From: Lachnospiraceae bacterium | GTDB lineage: Bacteria > Bacillota > Clostridia > Lachnospirales > Lachnospiraceae | Length of the DNA: 64,000 nucleotides | Assembly: GCA_017503735.1 (NCBI GenBank) | Contig: JAFVSN010000037.1 | Coordinates: forward strand, 1-64,000 | Direction of reading: 5' to 3' | Shown here: positions 8,670 through 16,863 of the stretch, piece after piece | Layout of the letters: each line of letters starts with the position of its first letter | Position numbering within the stretch: position 1 is the first letter of the stretch | Position numbers and translations under genes: made by a program | The notes under the pieces: model-generated | Seen by the model: the letters and a program-made list of their open reading frames with translations, nothing else | Database searches by the model: none | What the model was told of the DNA's origin: nothing

Positions 8670-9692
8670 ATGGCAAATTTACAAACCTGTGCATCCTTAC
8701 AGGATGCCACCGGTACGTTGGAGTACCGGCTTACCAACGACTGCATGTTCCATGTGGTCTTTCAAAAGAACCCAAAGGCCTTACGAGGACTTTGCGCTTC
8801 CCTGCTACATATCTATCCTGATGAAATCCGTTCGGTAGAGGTTCTAAATCCATTAGAATTCAAGAAAATGCCTACGGACAAGTCTTTCGTTCTGGACTTA
8901 AAGGTAATGTTAAACGATGACCGCATCTTAAACTTTGAGGTACAGGTCGTAGACGAAAAAGACTGGCTGGAACGTTCCTTGTCTTACGCCTGCCGTACCT
9001 TCGACCAACTACAAAAAGGACAGTCGTATCTTGATGCCAAGCCGGTGTGGCATATCGGATTTCTGGATTACGACTTAGAGAACTTTACACCGGAATTTTT
9101 CGCCACTTACAAACTATTGAATATGAAAAATCATGAAATCTATAGTGACAAACTTACCCTATCTGTGGTAAACTTAAACCAAATAGAGCTTGCCACAGAG
9201 GAAGATCGTAAATACGGCATCGACCACTGGGCGCGGTTATTTAAGGCAACCACTTGGGAGGCGATCAAGAAAATGGCACAAGAGAACGAATACATTTCCA
9301 GTGCAGCGGAAACCATGTTTGAATCCAGTCAGGATGAGTCTATGCGCATCTTTATGGAAGGTGTTGAAGAGGCAAACCGCATTCGTCGCGGGCAGGAGAT
9401 ACGCATAGAGCGGGCAGAGGCCACCATCGCCCGGAAAGAGGCAATCATTGCTGAAAAAGAAGCGGTCATTGTCGAAATGGACGAAGTCATTGCCGAAAAA
9501 GATGGTGTCATTACCGAGAAAAATGCGGCCATTGCAGAGAAAGACAACATCATTACCGAGAAAAATGCGGCCATTGCAGAGAAAGACGACATCATTACCG
9601 AGAAAAATGCGGCCATTGCAGAGAAAGACGACATCATTGCAAAAAAAGAAGAAGAAATTGCTCGTCTAAAAGCACTTCTGGAACGTAAATAA
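8670..9692 (+). CDS. Rpn family recombination-promoting nuclease / putative transposase
   Basis: A 340-residue Rpn/PD-(D/E)XK nuclease-family protein; such proteins are linked to RecA-independent recombination and DNA cleavage. The start at 8670 is chosen because AAAGGAGA lies just upstream, unlike the earlier in-frame ATG at 8646. The N-terminal half carries the family signature: RLTNDCMFHVVFQKNPKALR, then DKSFVLDLKVMLNDD, then LNFEVQVVDEKDWLERSLSY, with the D-x-K and E-x-Q catalytic-type residues. The C-terminal ~80 residues are a long charged coiled coil built from 14-residue repeats. No terminal repeats of an insertion element are seen around it. Many Lachnospiraceae carry several copies. 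Confidence 0.85.
   Translation: MANLQTCASLQDATGTLEYRLTNDCMFHVVFQKNPKALRGLCASLLHIYPDEIRSVEVLNPLEFKKMPTDKSFVLDLKVMLNDDRILNFEVQVVDEKDWLERSLSYACRTFDQLQKGQSYLDAKPVWHIGFLDYDLENFTPEFFATYKLLNMKNHEIYSDKLTLSVVNLNQIELATEEDRKYGIDHWARLFKATTWEAIKKMAQENEYISSAAETMFESSQDESMRIFMEGVEEANRIRRGQEIRIERAEATIARKEAIIAEKEAVIVEMDEVIAEKDGVITEKNAAIAEKDNIITEKNAAIAEKDDIITEKNAAIAEKDDIIAKKEEEIARLKALLERK
9510..9635 (+). repeat. Three tandem 42 bp repeats inside the rpn gene
   Basis: Copies start at 9510, 9552 and 9594 and differ at one base (AACATC versus GACATC). Each encodes 14 residues of the type ITEKNAAIAEKDDI, two heptads of a coiled coil. Diverged copies precede them from about 9430. Length variation by slippage between strains would be expected. 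Confidence 0.9.
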
Positions 9693-9707
9693 GATTTATC
9701 TATACAC

Positions 9708-9740
9708 AAAAAAGGCGACCACCTTAATGTCGCCTTTTTC
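9708..9740. terminator. Bidirectional terminator
   Basis: AAAAAAGGCGAC pairs with GTCGCCTTTTTC; it follows the rpn gene and also lies past the end of the minus-strand gene at 9805. Confidence 0.85.
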
Positions 9741-9804
9741 ATTTTTATGACCTTCTACTGCACCTTTACAAACCTAATCCACTCATTTTCCCACCCAACT
9801 TATT

Positions 9805-9987
9805 CTACACTTCCTCCTTATAAAACACCACGGAACAAATCTCCCCTGCTCCTACCACCCGATAGGAATGCAGCTTCCATCCTTCGGCAGAATATTTATC
9901 CAACATTTCCTGTAAAACAGCCACAAACCGTTTCCCGGAAATAAATCCGCAGGCAAAAAAGTCTGTACAATACTTCACATTCCCCAT
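9805..9987 (-). CDS. Small DUF4177-like protein
   Basis: A 60-residue protein. The ATG at 9987 is chosen since AAAGGAGA lies 9 bases upstream. The segment LDKYSAEGWKLHSY, followed by a short strand and VVFYKEEV, matches the pattern of DUF4177, small single-domain proteins with an invariant EGW motif. Function is unknown. It is transcribed away from the phosphodiesterase gene behind it and ends at the shared terminator. Confidence 0.6.
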   Translation of the reverse strand: MGNVKYCTDFFACGFISGKRFVAVLQEMLDKYSAEGWKLHSYRVVGAGEICSVVFYKEEV

Positions 9988-10118
9988 AATAAAAGTCTCC
10001 TTTTTCTGAATCAGAATAAAACATCTGCTGCGGACTCCCGCGCCCGGCGCGGTCACTTGCAGCTACTACCCAATTTATTCTTAGCTTTCCTGTTTTATGA
10101 GACTTTTATTCCGCATTC

Positions 10119-11222
10119 CTACGTTTCAAATACAAGTAACGGAATCAACATTTCATCCTCTGTCAGACTTCCGTGCAAAGACACGAATCTCTCATCCGTA
10201 TAAAAGATGGAAAGATTTCCCGTAGCAATGGCTAAGTAGTTTCCCAACATTCCCCGGAAATTTTCATGATGTACTCCCGTTCCGAACAGATTTCTTCCAA
10301 TGGCTTCTTCCATGGGCATGAGCAAAAATTTGTCCCCGAATTCCTTTTTAAATTCTTCCTCGAATATATTCCTTTTCTCTTCCTTTACAAAGAAGTTCAG
10401 CACCCTCGGTTCCAAGGAAGGCAACCGTACCAGACAATCACAGATGGCCGGATAATCCTGAAGCACCACATACTCCGTATCGATATGACCGTGATCTGCC
10501 GTTACAAGAAAAAGCGTGTCCTCACATTCCTCTACCAAGTGATTTACCATACATTCCAGCTTTTCCAGTTCTTCTTTTACCACTTGCGCATTACAGCCGT
10601 TTCTGTGCAGCAGATTGTCCGGTTGATTCCAATAAGCATAAATGTACTTCCGGTCAGGTGCTTGGCATAACGTCTTAATACGGGCACAAATATCCTCCAT
10701 ACTCTTCGGGTACGGTGAGAGAAATGGCATAGCCCCATAGGCCTTTCCCCCGGCCTTATTGATTTGCTCTATCACACCCTCATAAGGCGTGACCGTCCAT
10801 GCCACGTTATAGTCTGCCGCCGGTTCTTCTGTCCCCTGCACCTTATTCAAAAATACCGTAACATTCTTATCCACTTGCGGATAATAACAGTCCCAACCTA
10901 ACCAGCTATGTTCACATGGCTGTAATCCGGACAATGCAGAAGTTGTAGCCGCCACCGTCGTTGACAAAAAGACCGACTTATAGATTCCCGCCAAATGACT
11001 GCGAAACGGTCCTTCTTCCGCAAGGAAATTCTCCAATATCACTTTCCCCATTCCATCCAGAAGAAGCAAAACAACATTCTTATACTCCTTATTAAGGTAC
11101 CGATCCGCTAAAGGTAACGTCCTCCCTACAGTCGGAAGTCCCCAATACTTTAAAATAGAATTCGGTAGATTGGCAATACAATTTTCGTAATCCGGCCAAA
11201 CTATATTATCTTTTGCTTTCAT
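10119..11222 (-). CDS. Alkaline phosphatase superfamily phosphodiesterase
   Basis: A 367-residue cytoplasmic protein of the alkaline phosphatase / nucleotide pyrophosphatase superfamily, two-metal enzymes that cleave phosphomono- or diesters. Metal-ligand motifs are visible: VLLLLDGMGK (first Asp), STTVAATTSALSG with the Thr nucleophile region, YWNQPDNLLHRNG, and VTADHGHID with Asp-His. No signal peptide is present. GGAGG lies 12 bases upstream of the ATG, a rather long gap. It is followed by the DUF4177-like gene and preceded by a GNAT gene in the same direction with 38 bases between. The substrate is not predictable. Confidence 0.8.
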   Translation of the reverse strand: MKAKDNIVWPDYENCIANLPNSILKYWGLPTVGRTLPLADRYLNKEYKNVVLLLLDGMGKVILENFLAEEGPFRSHLAGIYKSVFLSTTVAATTSALSGLQPCEHSWLGWDCYYPQVDKNVTVFLNKVQGTEEPAADYNVAWTVTPYEGVIEQINKAGGKAYGAMPFLSPYPKSMEDICARIKTLCQAPDRKYIYAYWNQPDNLLHRNGCNAQVVKEELEKLECMVNHLVEECEDTLFLVTADHGHIDTEYVVLQDYPAICDCLVRLPSLEPRVLNFFVKEEKRNIFEEEFKKEFGDKFLLMPMEEAIGRNLFGTGVHHENFRGMLGNYLAIATGNLSIFYTDERFVSLHGSLTEDEMLIPLLVFET

Positions 11223-11260
11223 CTCTTACACCATCCTCCCTCACTAATATATAAATTCCT

Positions 11261-11812
11261 CTACGCTCTGTCCGATTTTAATAACCCATACCAAACCTGA
11301 TCCATAATGCCCTGATTATTTCTTCCGGCACCACGCAGGGTTCCTTCGTACTTCATACCGGCCTTTTGCATCACTCTGCCGGACTTCGGATTATTGCTGT
11401 CATGGCATGCCGCTACACGGTTCATACCTACTTCGTCAAACAAGTAGCGCATGACCTCCGTCAAGGATTCCGGCATAATCCCGCGCCCCCACCAGGCCTT
11501 GCCCATGCAGTACCCGATTTCTGCCGCATCTGCTCTTTCTTTTATATACACCACAGAAATGTTACCCACAATCTCGCCGGTCTCTTTTAATTCAATTACC
11601 CAGTTATAATAGTCCGGATTCTCATAACGTGTAATCCAGTCCGTCACAAGAGACTTCGTCACCTCTACACTGCTATGCGTCGGCCAGGTCAGATATTTGG
11701 ACACCTCCGGGTCCGATGCCCAGTTTTTGTACATCGGCTCCGCGTCGGCTTCCGTGTATCGACGTAAAATCAAACGGTCGGTTTCCAGTCTTTTTGTTCC
11801 TTTATGCTCCAT
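11261..11812 (-). CDS. RimJ/RimL-type GNAT acetyltransferase
   Basis: A 183-residue acetyltransferase of the RimJ/RimL branch (acetylates protein N-termini or small amines in relatives). The opening RLETDRLILRRYTEADAEPMYKNW is typical, followed by GNISVVYI, AEIGYCMGKAWWGRGIMPE (acetyl-CoA loop) and NRVAACHDSNNPKSGRVMQKAGMKYEGTLR. The ATG at 11812 follows GGAGG by 8 bases; the earlier in-frame TTG at 11827 lies inside the ribosome site and is rejected. It is probably cotranscribed with the genes on either side. Confidence 0.88.
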   Translation of the reverse strand: MEHKGTKRLETDRLILRRYTEADAEPMYKNWASDPEVSKYLTWPTHSSVEVTKSLVTDWITRYENPDYYNWVIELKETGEIVGNISVVYIKERADAAEIGYCMGKAWWGRGIMPESLTEVMRYLFDEVGMNRVAACHDSNNPKSGRVMQKAGMKYEGTLRGAGRNNQGIMDQVWYGLLKSDRA

Positions 11813-11884
11813 AGCTTTTTCCTCCAATACTATAATTCAAATCGATAAATACACTTTTCTGTTTCGCCCCGTGCCCGCATATCG

Positions 11885-12676
11885 TTATCTGCCGGCCAGT
11901 GTCAATATCATATCCGGCAATACCACACTTCTTCCCCGATTGTACCGTTCCTCTTCCTCTTCGGTACGTCCCACCAAAGCCGTCCCGGTAGCAGAATTGT
12001 CCGACACCACCAAAAGAGCCACGCCAGGCACTTCCAGTAAATCTGCCATCAAATAAAAGGAGGCTGTTTCCATTTCAATTAAATCCGTATCAAACTCCTT
12101 GATTTCGTCCAAGTGATAGTATTCCAACGCAATGGAATCCGTACAGAACACGGAAGATTTCTTGATATCATACCCCTTTTTCTTTCCGATGTCAATCACT
12201 TCATCAATAAAAGACAGCTCCGGTTCTACCTTTTCAAAGGGCACAAAATCCCGTATGGATTCCTTCAGATACGTATTAGTGTAACCGCCGGATATGGAAT
12301 AGGACGGCGTACAAATATCCCCCAAACCGAATTCCTTCTTCAGTGCCCCTACTGCGCCGATAAAAATCATGGTTTTAAACTTCAGTTCCCCGCATATGGC
12401 CACATGGTCAATCAGATTCCCGGCAGATGAACCGATTTTCACCCAGGCAATCTTTAAATCATCCTTCTCCACCAAATACCCTGCGATATATGCACCTTCC
12501 CTTAACGTCGTCACCTTACAAAACCGCTCCATCTTCAGCTTGTACGGGGAAAAACTTGGTGCCACCACCAACGCATCGTACACCACATCATCCCGCAAAC
12601 CGAAAGCCTGCAGTGCCATATGTTCCGAGTTATATTGATGGAACTTGTCTATAATCCGTTTCATTTTTTCTTTCAT
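11885..12676 (-). CDS. Phosphorylase superfamily protein (nucleoside phosphorylase-like)
   Basis: A 263-residue protein of the PNP/UDP phosphorylase family, which cleave nucleosides with phosphate. Supporting motifs are VKIGSSAGNLIDHVAICGEL, FIGAVGALKKEFGLGDICTPSYSISGG, and LIEMETASFYLMADLLEVPGVALLVVSDNS, the last giving the family E-M-E segment that contacts the ribose. AAAGGAG precedes the ATG. Its start codon overlaps the stop codon of the small MerR-like frame (ATGA), so the two are translationally coupled. The natural substrate is uncertain. Confidence 0.75.
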   Translation of the reverse strand: MKEKMKRIIDKFHQYNSEHMALQAFGLRDDVVYDALVVAPSFSPYKLKMERFCKVTTLREGAYIAGYLVEKDDLKIAWVKIGSSAGNLIDHVAICGELKFKTMIFIGAVGALKKEFGLGDICTPSYSISGGYTNTYLKESIRDFVPFEKVEPELSFIDEVIDIGKKKGYDIKKSSVFCTDSIALEYYHLDEIKEFDTDLIEMETASFYLMADLLEVPGVALLVVSDNSATGTALVGRTEEEEERYNRGRSVVLPDMILTLAGR

Positions 12677-12777
12677 GTAGATTTACTCCTTTTTTCCTTT
12701 TCATCATACAAACGAACCGTTTTCTGGGAAACGCCGGTTTTTTTTGCAATTTCCCCTGATGTCATTCTTTTTTCCAT
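12673..12777 (-). pseudogene. MerR-type regulator cut down to its helix-turn-helix
   Basis: A 34-residue frame with a good ribosome site (GGAGG, 6 bases, ATG). Residues 5-27, MTSGEIAKKTGVSQKTVRLYDE, are the DNA-recognition helices of a MerR regulator. The frame then stops within ten codons where a full protein would continue for 100-250 residues, so wing, dimerisation and effector parts are missing. It may be a frameshift or deletion remnant, or a retained mini-regulator coupled to the phosphorylase gene. The promoter upstream still has the 19 bp MerR spacer. Confidence 0.7.
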
Positions 12778-12827
12778 AGGCATCCTCCGTCATGTACAGA
12801 AACGTCTGTTTCTCTAATCTTACCTAT

Positions 12828-12858
12828 AGTATAAGGGGTCCCCCTAGGGGAGAGTCAA
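12828..12858 (-). promoter_or_regulatory. MerR-type promoter with 19 bp spacer
   Basis: Read on the minus strand: TTGACT, a 19-base spacer rich in the dyad CCCCTAGGGG, then TATACT. A 19 bp spacer with a central dyad is the hallmark of MerR-activated promoters, where the regulator twists the DNA. It drives the MerR stump and phosphorylase genes. Confidence 0.75.
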
Positions 12859-12982
12859 GTAATAGTTCATTGTTTTTTATACAAGTCTTCGAAAATCAAG
12901 CGTTTCGCTGCCGATTTTCCCCTCCTGGCATACACGCTTACAAACTCAACGAATCCTTTACTTCTCAACAACGAATTGATAA

Positions 12983-13027
12983 TTGTTTTCCCAAAATTAT
13001 ATGTTATACTAAAATCACACCGGTGAT
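12983..13027 (+). promoter_or_regulatory. Promoter and inverted repeat of the second XRE gene
   Basis: TTGTTT, 16 bases, TATACT (13005-13010), followed at the transcription start by ATCAC-N4-GTGAT (13014-13027), a likely operator. Confidence 0.55.
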
Positions 13028-13050
13028 AACAACAAACGGAGGATACATTT

Positions 13051-14202
13051 ATGCAGATAACCATTGGAAAAAATATCAAAGACTTACGAAAGAGAGATAA
13101 CAGAACCCAGGAGGATTTGGCAACAGCCCTTGGGGTAACCTGCCAGGCCATTTCCCGCTGGGAATCAAACGGAGGCTACCCGGACATGGAACTGGTACCT
13201 GCCATCGCCAATTATTTTCATGTCAGCATTGATGAACTGTTTGGCTATCACGGCGACCGGGAAGCTCAGATTCAGGCCATTGTGGACAAGGCCGGTGCGG
13301 CGCTTCGGGCCTTAGGCGGTTTCTTAGGCGAAGGAAACGGGGATTTGACGGACACTGTAGAAATGCTACGAGGAGCCGTAGAAGAATTTCCAAACGAACC
13401 GGAGCTGATGATTAAACTGGCAGAATGCCTTTTCTATCTGGGTTGGCAGATAAAGGGCGTGAACCCAAAGATAAAAGAAGGTGACCCATACCGGTACGAT
13501 GACACCGAACGCAACAAGAACAACATCTATTGGCAGGAATCCTTGCAGATGTATGACAAGTTGCTTCACCTGGATGTCCCGACCAAATACCGGGAGGCTT
13601 CCCTTCATTCTATGATACACATGTATAAGTACATGGGAGAGTACGAAAAGGCAAAAGCCATCGCCAACGAACAGCCTTCCGTTCACTCCTGTAAAGAAGT
13701 CTTTCTCTCTTTGGCTACCGTAGGAGAAGAACAAGCAAAATACGAAGGTGAGCTTATTATTACGCTTCTCTCTCACCTTTACGGCACCGTTTCCCGCTCC
13801 ATACTGATGAATTCCGACCTTTCTTCTTCGAACTACGGACGAGAAGTTTTGCTCACCCTCATCCGTCTGTTTGAATCAATATTCCCGGATGGCAGATGCG
13901 GACGGGTGCATTGGGATTTACGTTATTTATATTTTATCTTAGCAAGATTGGAGTCGCAACACGGTGATTCATCTAAAGCACTTACCTATTTTGAGAAAGG
14001 CTTTGACCACCACACGGAATACCGTCGCATTTCAACAGACACCTACAACTACACTTCCCCTTTAGTGGAAAAGGTTTCCTTGGAAAAAAATCAATTTCAG
14101 GAAATCCCGGAGAATTTCTGGGCAATTACCATGCCGCAGTTTTCGGATGAGTTCAAGACCGAATTGAAGAAAAACGAGAAGTTTCGGGAGTGTTTTGAGT
14201 AA
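13051..14202 (+). CDS. XRE family regulator with C-terminal helical repeats
   Basis: A 383-residue one-component regulator with an N-terminal Cro/CI helix-turn-helix (IKDLRKRDNRTQEDLATALG, then TCQAISRWESNGGYPDMELV) and a large helical C-terminal region (ELMIKLAECLFYLGW, YEKAKAIANEQP) of TPR-like character. GGAGG lies 8 bases before the ATG. It is divergent from the MerR/phosphorylase unit. The inverted repeat at its transcription start suggests autoregulation. Same overall design as the proteins at 7258, 28217 and 29395, but not closely similar to the first. Confidence 0.8.
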   Translation: MQITIGKNIKDLRKRDNRTQEDLATALGVTCQAISRWESNGGYPDMELVPAIANYFHVSIDELFGYHGDREAQIQAIVDKAGAALRALGGFLGEGNGDLTDTVEMLRGAVEEFPNEPELMIKLAECLFYLGWQIKGVNPKIKEGDPYRYDDTERNKNNIYWQESLQMYDKLLHLDVPTKYREASLHSMIHMYKYMGEYEKAKAIANEQPSVHSCKEVFLSLATVGEEQAKYEGELIITLLSHLYGTVSRSILMNSDLSSSNYGREVLLTLIRLFESIFPDGRCGRVHWDLRYLYFILARLESQHGDSSKALTYFEKGFDHHTEYRRISTDTYNYTSPLVEKVSLEKNQFQEIPENFWAITMPQFSDEFKTELKKNEKFRECFE

Positions 14203-14231
14203 AATCTCCTTTCTCCCGCAAAGCAAACAGC

Positions 14232-14268
14232 AAAAGTCCTTCGGAGCAGAACACTTCGAAGGACTTTT
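14232..14268. terminator. Bidirectional terminator
   Basis: AAAAGTCCTTCG pairs with CGAAGGACTTTT; it separates the convergent genes at 13051 and 14279. Confidence 0.85.
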
Positions 14269-14278
14269 CATTCATTCT

Positions 14279-14695
14279 TCATTGCCACACCATCAGCAAT
14301 GTTCCCGCACCGATTAACAAACAGCCAATCATCGATTTTATGGTAAATTCCTCATGTAAGATAACAAATGCCAATATCAGCGTAAATACCACACTTAACT
14401 TATCAATCGGTACCACCTTGGAGGCCTTTCCGATTTGCAATGCTTTGTAATAACAGAGCCAGGACGCACTGGTAGCCAGACCCGATAAAATCAAGAAAAT
14501 CCAACTCTTTTTACTGATATGAAAAATATCTTTTTGTACATGCGTAAGAAAAACCATGCCCCAAGCCATGACAACTACAACAAGGGTACGTATGGCAGTT
14601 GCCAGATTAGAATTCACTTTCTCAATTCCGATTTTTGCTAAAATAGATGTCAGTGCCGCAAAAACAGCTGACAATAAAGCAAATACAAACCACAT
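14279..14695 (-). CDS. Single-EamA-domain membrane transporter
   Basis: A 138-residue inner-membrane protein with about five hydrophobic segments: one EamA unit, half the length of a ten-helix DMT transporter, so it would have to work as a dimer. Typical segments are FALLSAVFAALTSILAKIGI at the start and VVPIDKLSVVFTLILAFVIL near the end. The ATG at 14695 follows AAAGGAGG by 7 bases. The transported compound is unknown. It is followed by the peptidase E-HAD gene upstream in the same direction (75-base gap). Confidence 0.8.
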   Translation of the reverse strand: MWFVFALLSAVFAALTSILAKIGIEKVNSNLATAIRTLVVVVMAWGMVFLTHVQKDIFHISKKSWIFLILSGLATSASWLCYYKALQIGKASKVVPIDKLSVVFTLILAFVILHEEFTIKSMIGCLLIGAGTLLMVWQ

Positions 14696-14769
14696 AATGC
14701 TTCCTCCTTTGTACATCGTTTCCGTGAAATATTTCTTCCGGTTCTATCCTTCCACTGTCATCTTGCCTA

Positions 14770-16083
14770 TTACTTTTCTCCCAAAAGACTTTCAAACAGC
14801 GTCGTTACCGTATCTTCTACACACGCACAAGGATATTTTTCAAACTCCTCCCTTGTGGTCGTTCCCGTCAACACGCCGGCAAACTTCATCCCTGCCGCTT
14901 CCGCTGCCCTGGCATCTACATAACTGTCCCCCACATAAAGCGCGTCTTCTTTCTTAACGCCTAACCTCTCTACTGCAAGCAGCAATCCCTCCGGGTCCGG
15001 CTTCACCTTCGTCACATCCCCGACACCGATAAACACATCAAACAAATCCTCTACGTCAAACTTTTTCATAATGTTTCGTACACGATACGCAAATTTCGTA
15101 GTTACGATTCCAAGGCGGTATCCCTGCTCCCTAAGACTTACAAGCATTTCTTTAACTCCCGGGTACAATTCCGCGCTGTCTACCATCACCTCATCCGCTT
15201 TTTCTTTAAACAAATCAAAGAAACGGTCGGCACGTGCCTCGTCCATATTTCCGGTCAGTACTTTGTAGGTTTCGGAAAGAGATAAACCGATGGTTTTCTT
15301 AATCTCCTCATAAGACCGTTCTTCCTCCCCCATCTGTGCCAAAGCATACCGGGTGCTTTGCACAATACCGTTTGTGGTGTCCCCAAGGGTATAATCAAAA
15401 TCAAAAATAACCGTACTCAAACCGTTCTGTTTTAACATTCTGCCGTTCTCGAAGGCATAATACGGGCGTTCACCGATGACCTCCACCACACCGTCATTTA
15501 CGAAAAGAGTTACCTCCTCCGGCAAAGCCAGTACACGACGATGTTTTGAAACCTCAAGCAAATATTCCTTGTTCCGCGCATCCTCCTCCTTTTCCCTGCT
15601 GGTAAAATGGCAAAGCAAAGAAACTCCCTGTAACACATCCATTCCGGCGGTATCCGTAAGTCCTACCTCATTCGAGTCATCCAAGGCACAGGACTCCAAA
15701 TCCTCTCCGAAAATAATCGCCCCCGCACTTCCGCCGAAAGCCACGCCACCCTGTTCCAGATAAGTGCGTAATTGCTCACATGCACCGCATTCCTTTAATT
15801 CCTTCAACAGTTTAAAGGTGTTTCCGCCACCGATAAATACTACACTGTAATCGGAGAAATTTTTCTTAGCAAGCTCTGCGCCGCTCCGCACCATTTCGAT
15901 ATAGGGAATCTGTACCTTGGCCAGTTCTCCCGCAATCCACCGATAACAACTGTCGTACATTTCCGCCTCCATTGCCAACGGAATATACAAACATGGCTTG
16001 GTATGGTCAATTACCTCGTTTAATCTTTTATTTGCTTCTATGGTCTGTTCTCCGGCTCCACCGCCGCACAGAAAAACTTTCAT
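14770..16083 (-). CDS. Peptidase E (S51)-HAD phosphatase fusion protein
   Basis: A 437-residue protein made of two enzyme domains. Residues 1 to about 220 are peptidase E-like (family S51): FIGGGNTFKLLKEL and GGSAGAIIFGEDL with the catalytic Ser, as in Asp-dipeptidases and cyanophycinase. Residues of about 222-437 are a HAD phosphatase of the phosphoglycolate phosphatase/PpaX type: nucleophile VIFDFDYTLGDT, motif II LGIVTTK, motif III-IV KVKPDPEG and YVGDSYVDARAA. The two reading frames join without any stop or frameshift in between. GGAGG lies 10 bases upstream of the ATG. The paired function is not known to me. Confidence 0.85.
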   Translation of the reverse strand: MKVFLCGGGAGEQTIEANKRLNEVIDHTKPCLYIPLAMEAEMYDSCYRWIAGELAKVQIPYIEMVRSGAELAKKNFSDYSVVFIGGGNTFKLLKELKECGACEQLRTYLEQGGVAFGGSAGAIIFGEDLESCALDDSNEVGLTDTAGMDVLQGVSLLCHFTSREKEEDARNKEYLLEVSKHRRVLALPEEVTLFVNDGVVEVIGERPYYAFENGRMLKQNGLSTVIFDFDYTLGDTTNGIVQSTRYALAQMGEEERSYEEIKKTIGLSLSETYKVLTGNMDEARADRFFDLFKEKADEVMVDSAELYPGVKEMLVSLREQGYRLGIVTTKFAYRVRNIMKKFDVEDLFDVFIGVGDVTKVKPDPEGLLLAVERLGVKKEDALYVGDSYVDARAAEAAGMKFAGVLTGTTTREEFEKYPCACVEDTVTTLFESLLGEK

Positions 16084-16131
16084 CCTGTATCTGCCTCCGT
16101 TCTTTAAAATATGCCTTACACCTTATTACCC

Positions 16132-16578
16132 CTACAACAACTTCTTCATAAACACATCCGACCTTATGGTTTCCTTATACGGTGCGATCTCCGTAAAGCC
16201 TACTGCTTTATATAAGCGTATCGCCCTTTCAGACGTAGAAATCGTGTCCAGATATATAGCCTCATAGCCTGCCTGCTTTGCCGCCTCCAGAGCCGCAACC
16301 AATAACCGATATCCCAAGCCTTGTCCGTGATATTTGCTGTATAAATAAAGTGCTTTCAATTCACATTTTGCCTCATCCAAACCTCGCAAGCCTACAGTAC
16401 CTATCAGGGTGACTCCGTCATATAAGCACCATACCTTTTCAAACTCCTCTAAACTTTTCACATACTGTTTGATTGCATCAGCATCCAGATTCCTTCCGGA
16501 TTCCGGAAGCACCGCTTCTAAAAAATGTAGGACTTCGTTTTGTTCCGATTCCGTGTTGGTGTATTCCTTGATTTCCAT
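16132..16578 (-). CDS. GNAT family N-acetyltransferase
   Basis: A 148-residue GNAT acetyltransferase: TLIGTVGLRGLDEAKCELKAL (beta-4), YSKYHGQGLGYRLLVAALEA (acetyl-CoA loop), then YLDTISTSERAIRLYKAVGF. This is close to the common 'GNAT family, MarR-like partner' single domain class. AAGGGAG is 7 bases before the ATG. It lies 48 bases upstream of the fusion gene and is probably cotranscribed. Substrate unknown. Confidence 0.87.
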   Translation of the reverse strand: MEIKEYTNTESEQNEVLHFLEAVLPESGRNLDADAIKQYVKSLEEFEKVWCLYDGVTLIGTVGLRGLDEAKCELKALYLYSKYHGQGLGYRLLVAALEAAKQAGYEAIYLDTISTSERAIRLYKAVGFTEIAPYKETIRSDVFMKKLL

Positions 16579-16610
16579 CCGCTTACTCCCTTCTGCTATA
16601 CTCCCTCACT

Positions 16611-16757
16611 CTATTTCTCAAACCTCATATATCTGCTGATTTCTTTAAATCCACAGCTTTCCCAAAACTTCATTCCACGCTCATTCCAAGGTAATAGTTG
16701 TTTATTAAGTCCTGCCAACTGCGACACATCATCTAACGTACACTTTTTAATCTCCAT
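16611..16757 (-). pseudogene. GNAT acetyltransferase with the middle deleted
   Basis: A 48-residue frame with an intact ribosome site (AAGGAGAGG) whose first ~20 residues (MEIKKCTLDDVSQLAGLNKQ) look like a GNAT N-terminus and whose last ~24 (ERGMKFWESCGFKEISRYMR) look like a GNAT C-terminus. About 100 residues that hold the acetyl-CoA site are missing without a frameshift, so it cannot be an active enzyme. It lies behind the intact GNAT gene at 16132. Confidence 0.75.
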
Positions 16758-16824
16758 TCTAACCTCTCCTTCGTTAGACATATATTATCTACCATAATAT
16801 CAATCCCTTTCTCTCTTGTCAAAT

Positions 16825-16852
16825 AAAAAAGGCTGCCTCGCGACAGCCTTTT
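16825..16852 (-). terminator. Terminator after the helical protein gene
   Basis: AAAAGGCTG and CAGCCTTTT flank an 8-base loop, followed by a T run on the minus strand. Confidence 0.8.
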
Positions 16853-16863
16853 CCCCATTTACT

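Noticed and set aside
9430-9650. CRISPR-like array
   Set aside because: The repeats are contiguous, without spacers, and are in frame in a protein.
8646-9692. Rpn gene as an active insertion sequence
   Set aside because: No terminal inverted repeats or target duplications were seen at either side.
9329-9742. Minus-strand 137-residue ORF
   Set aside because: It is the shadow of the repeat region in the rpn gene; no ribosome site.
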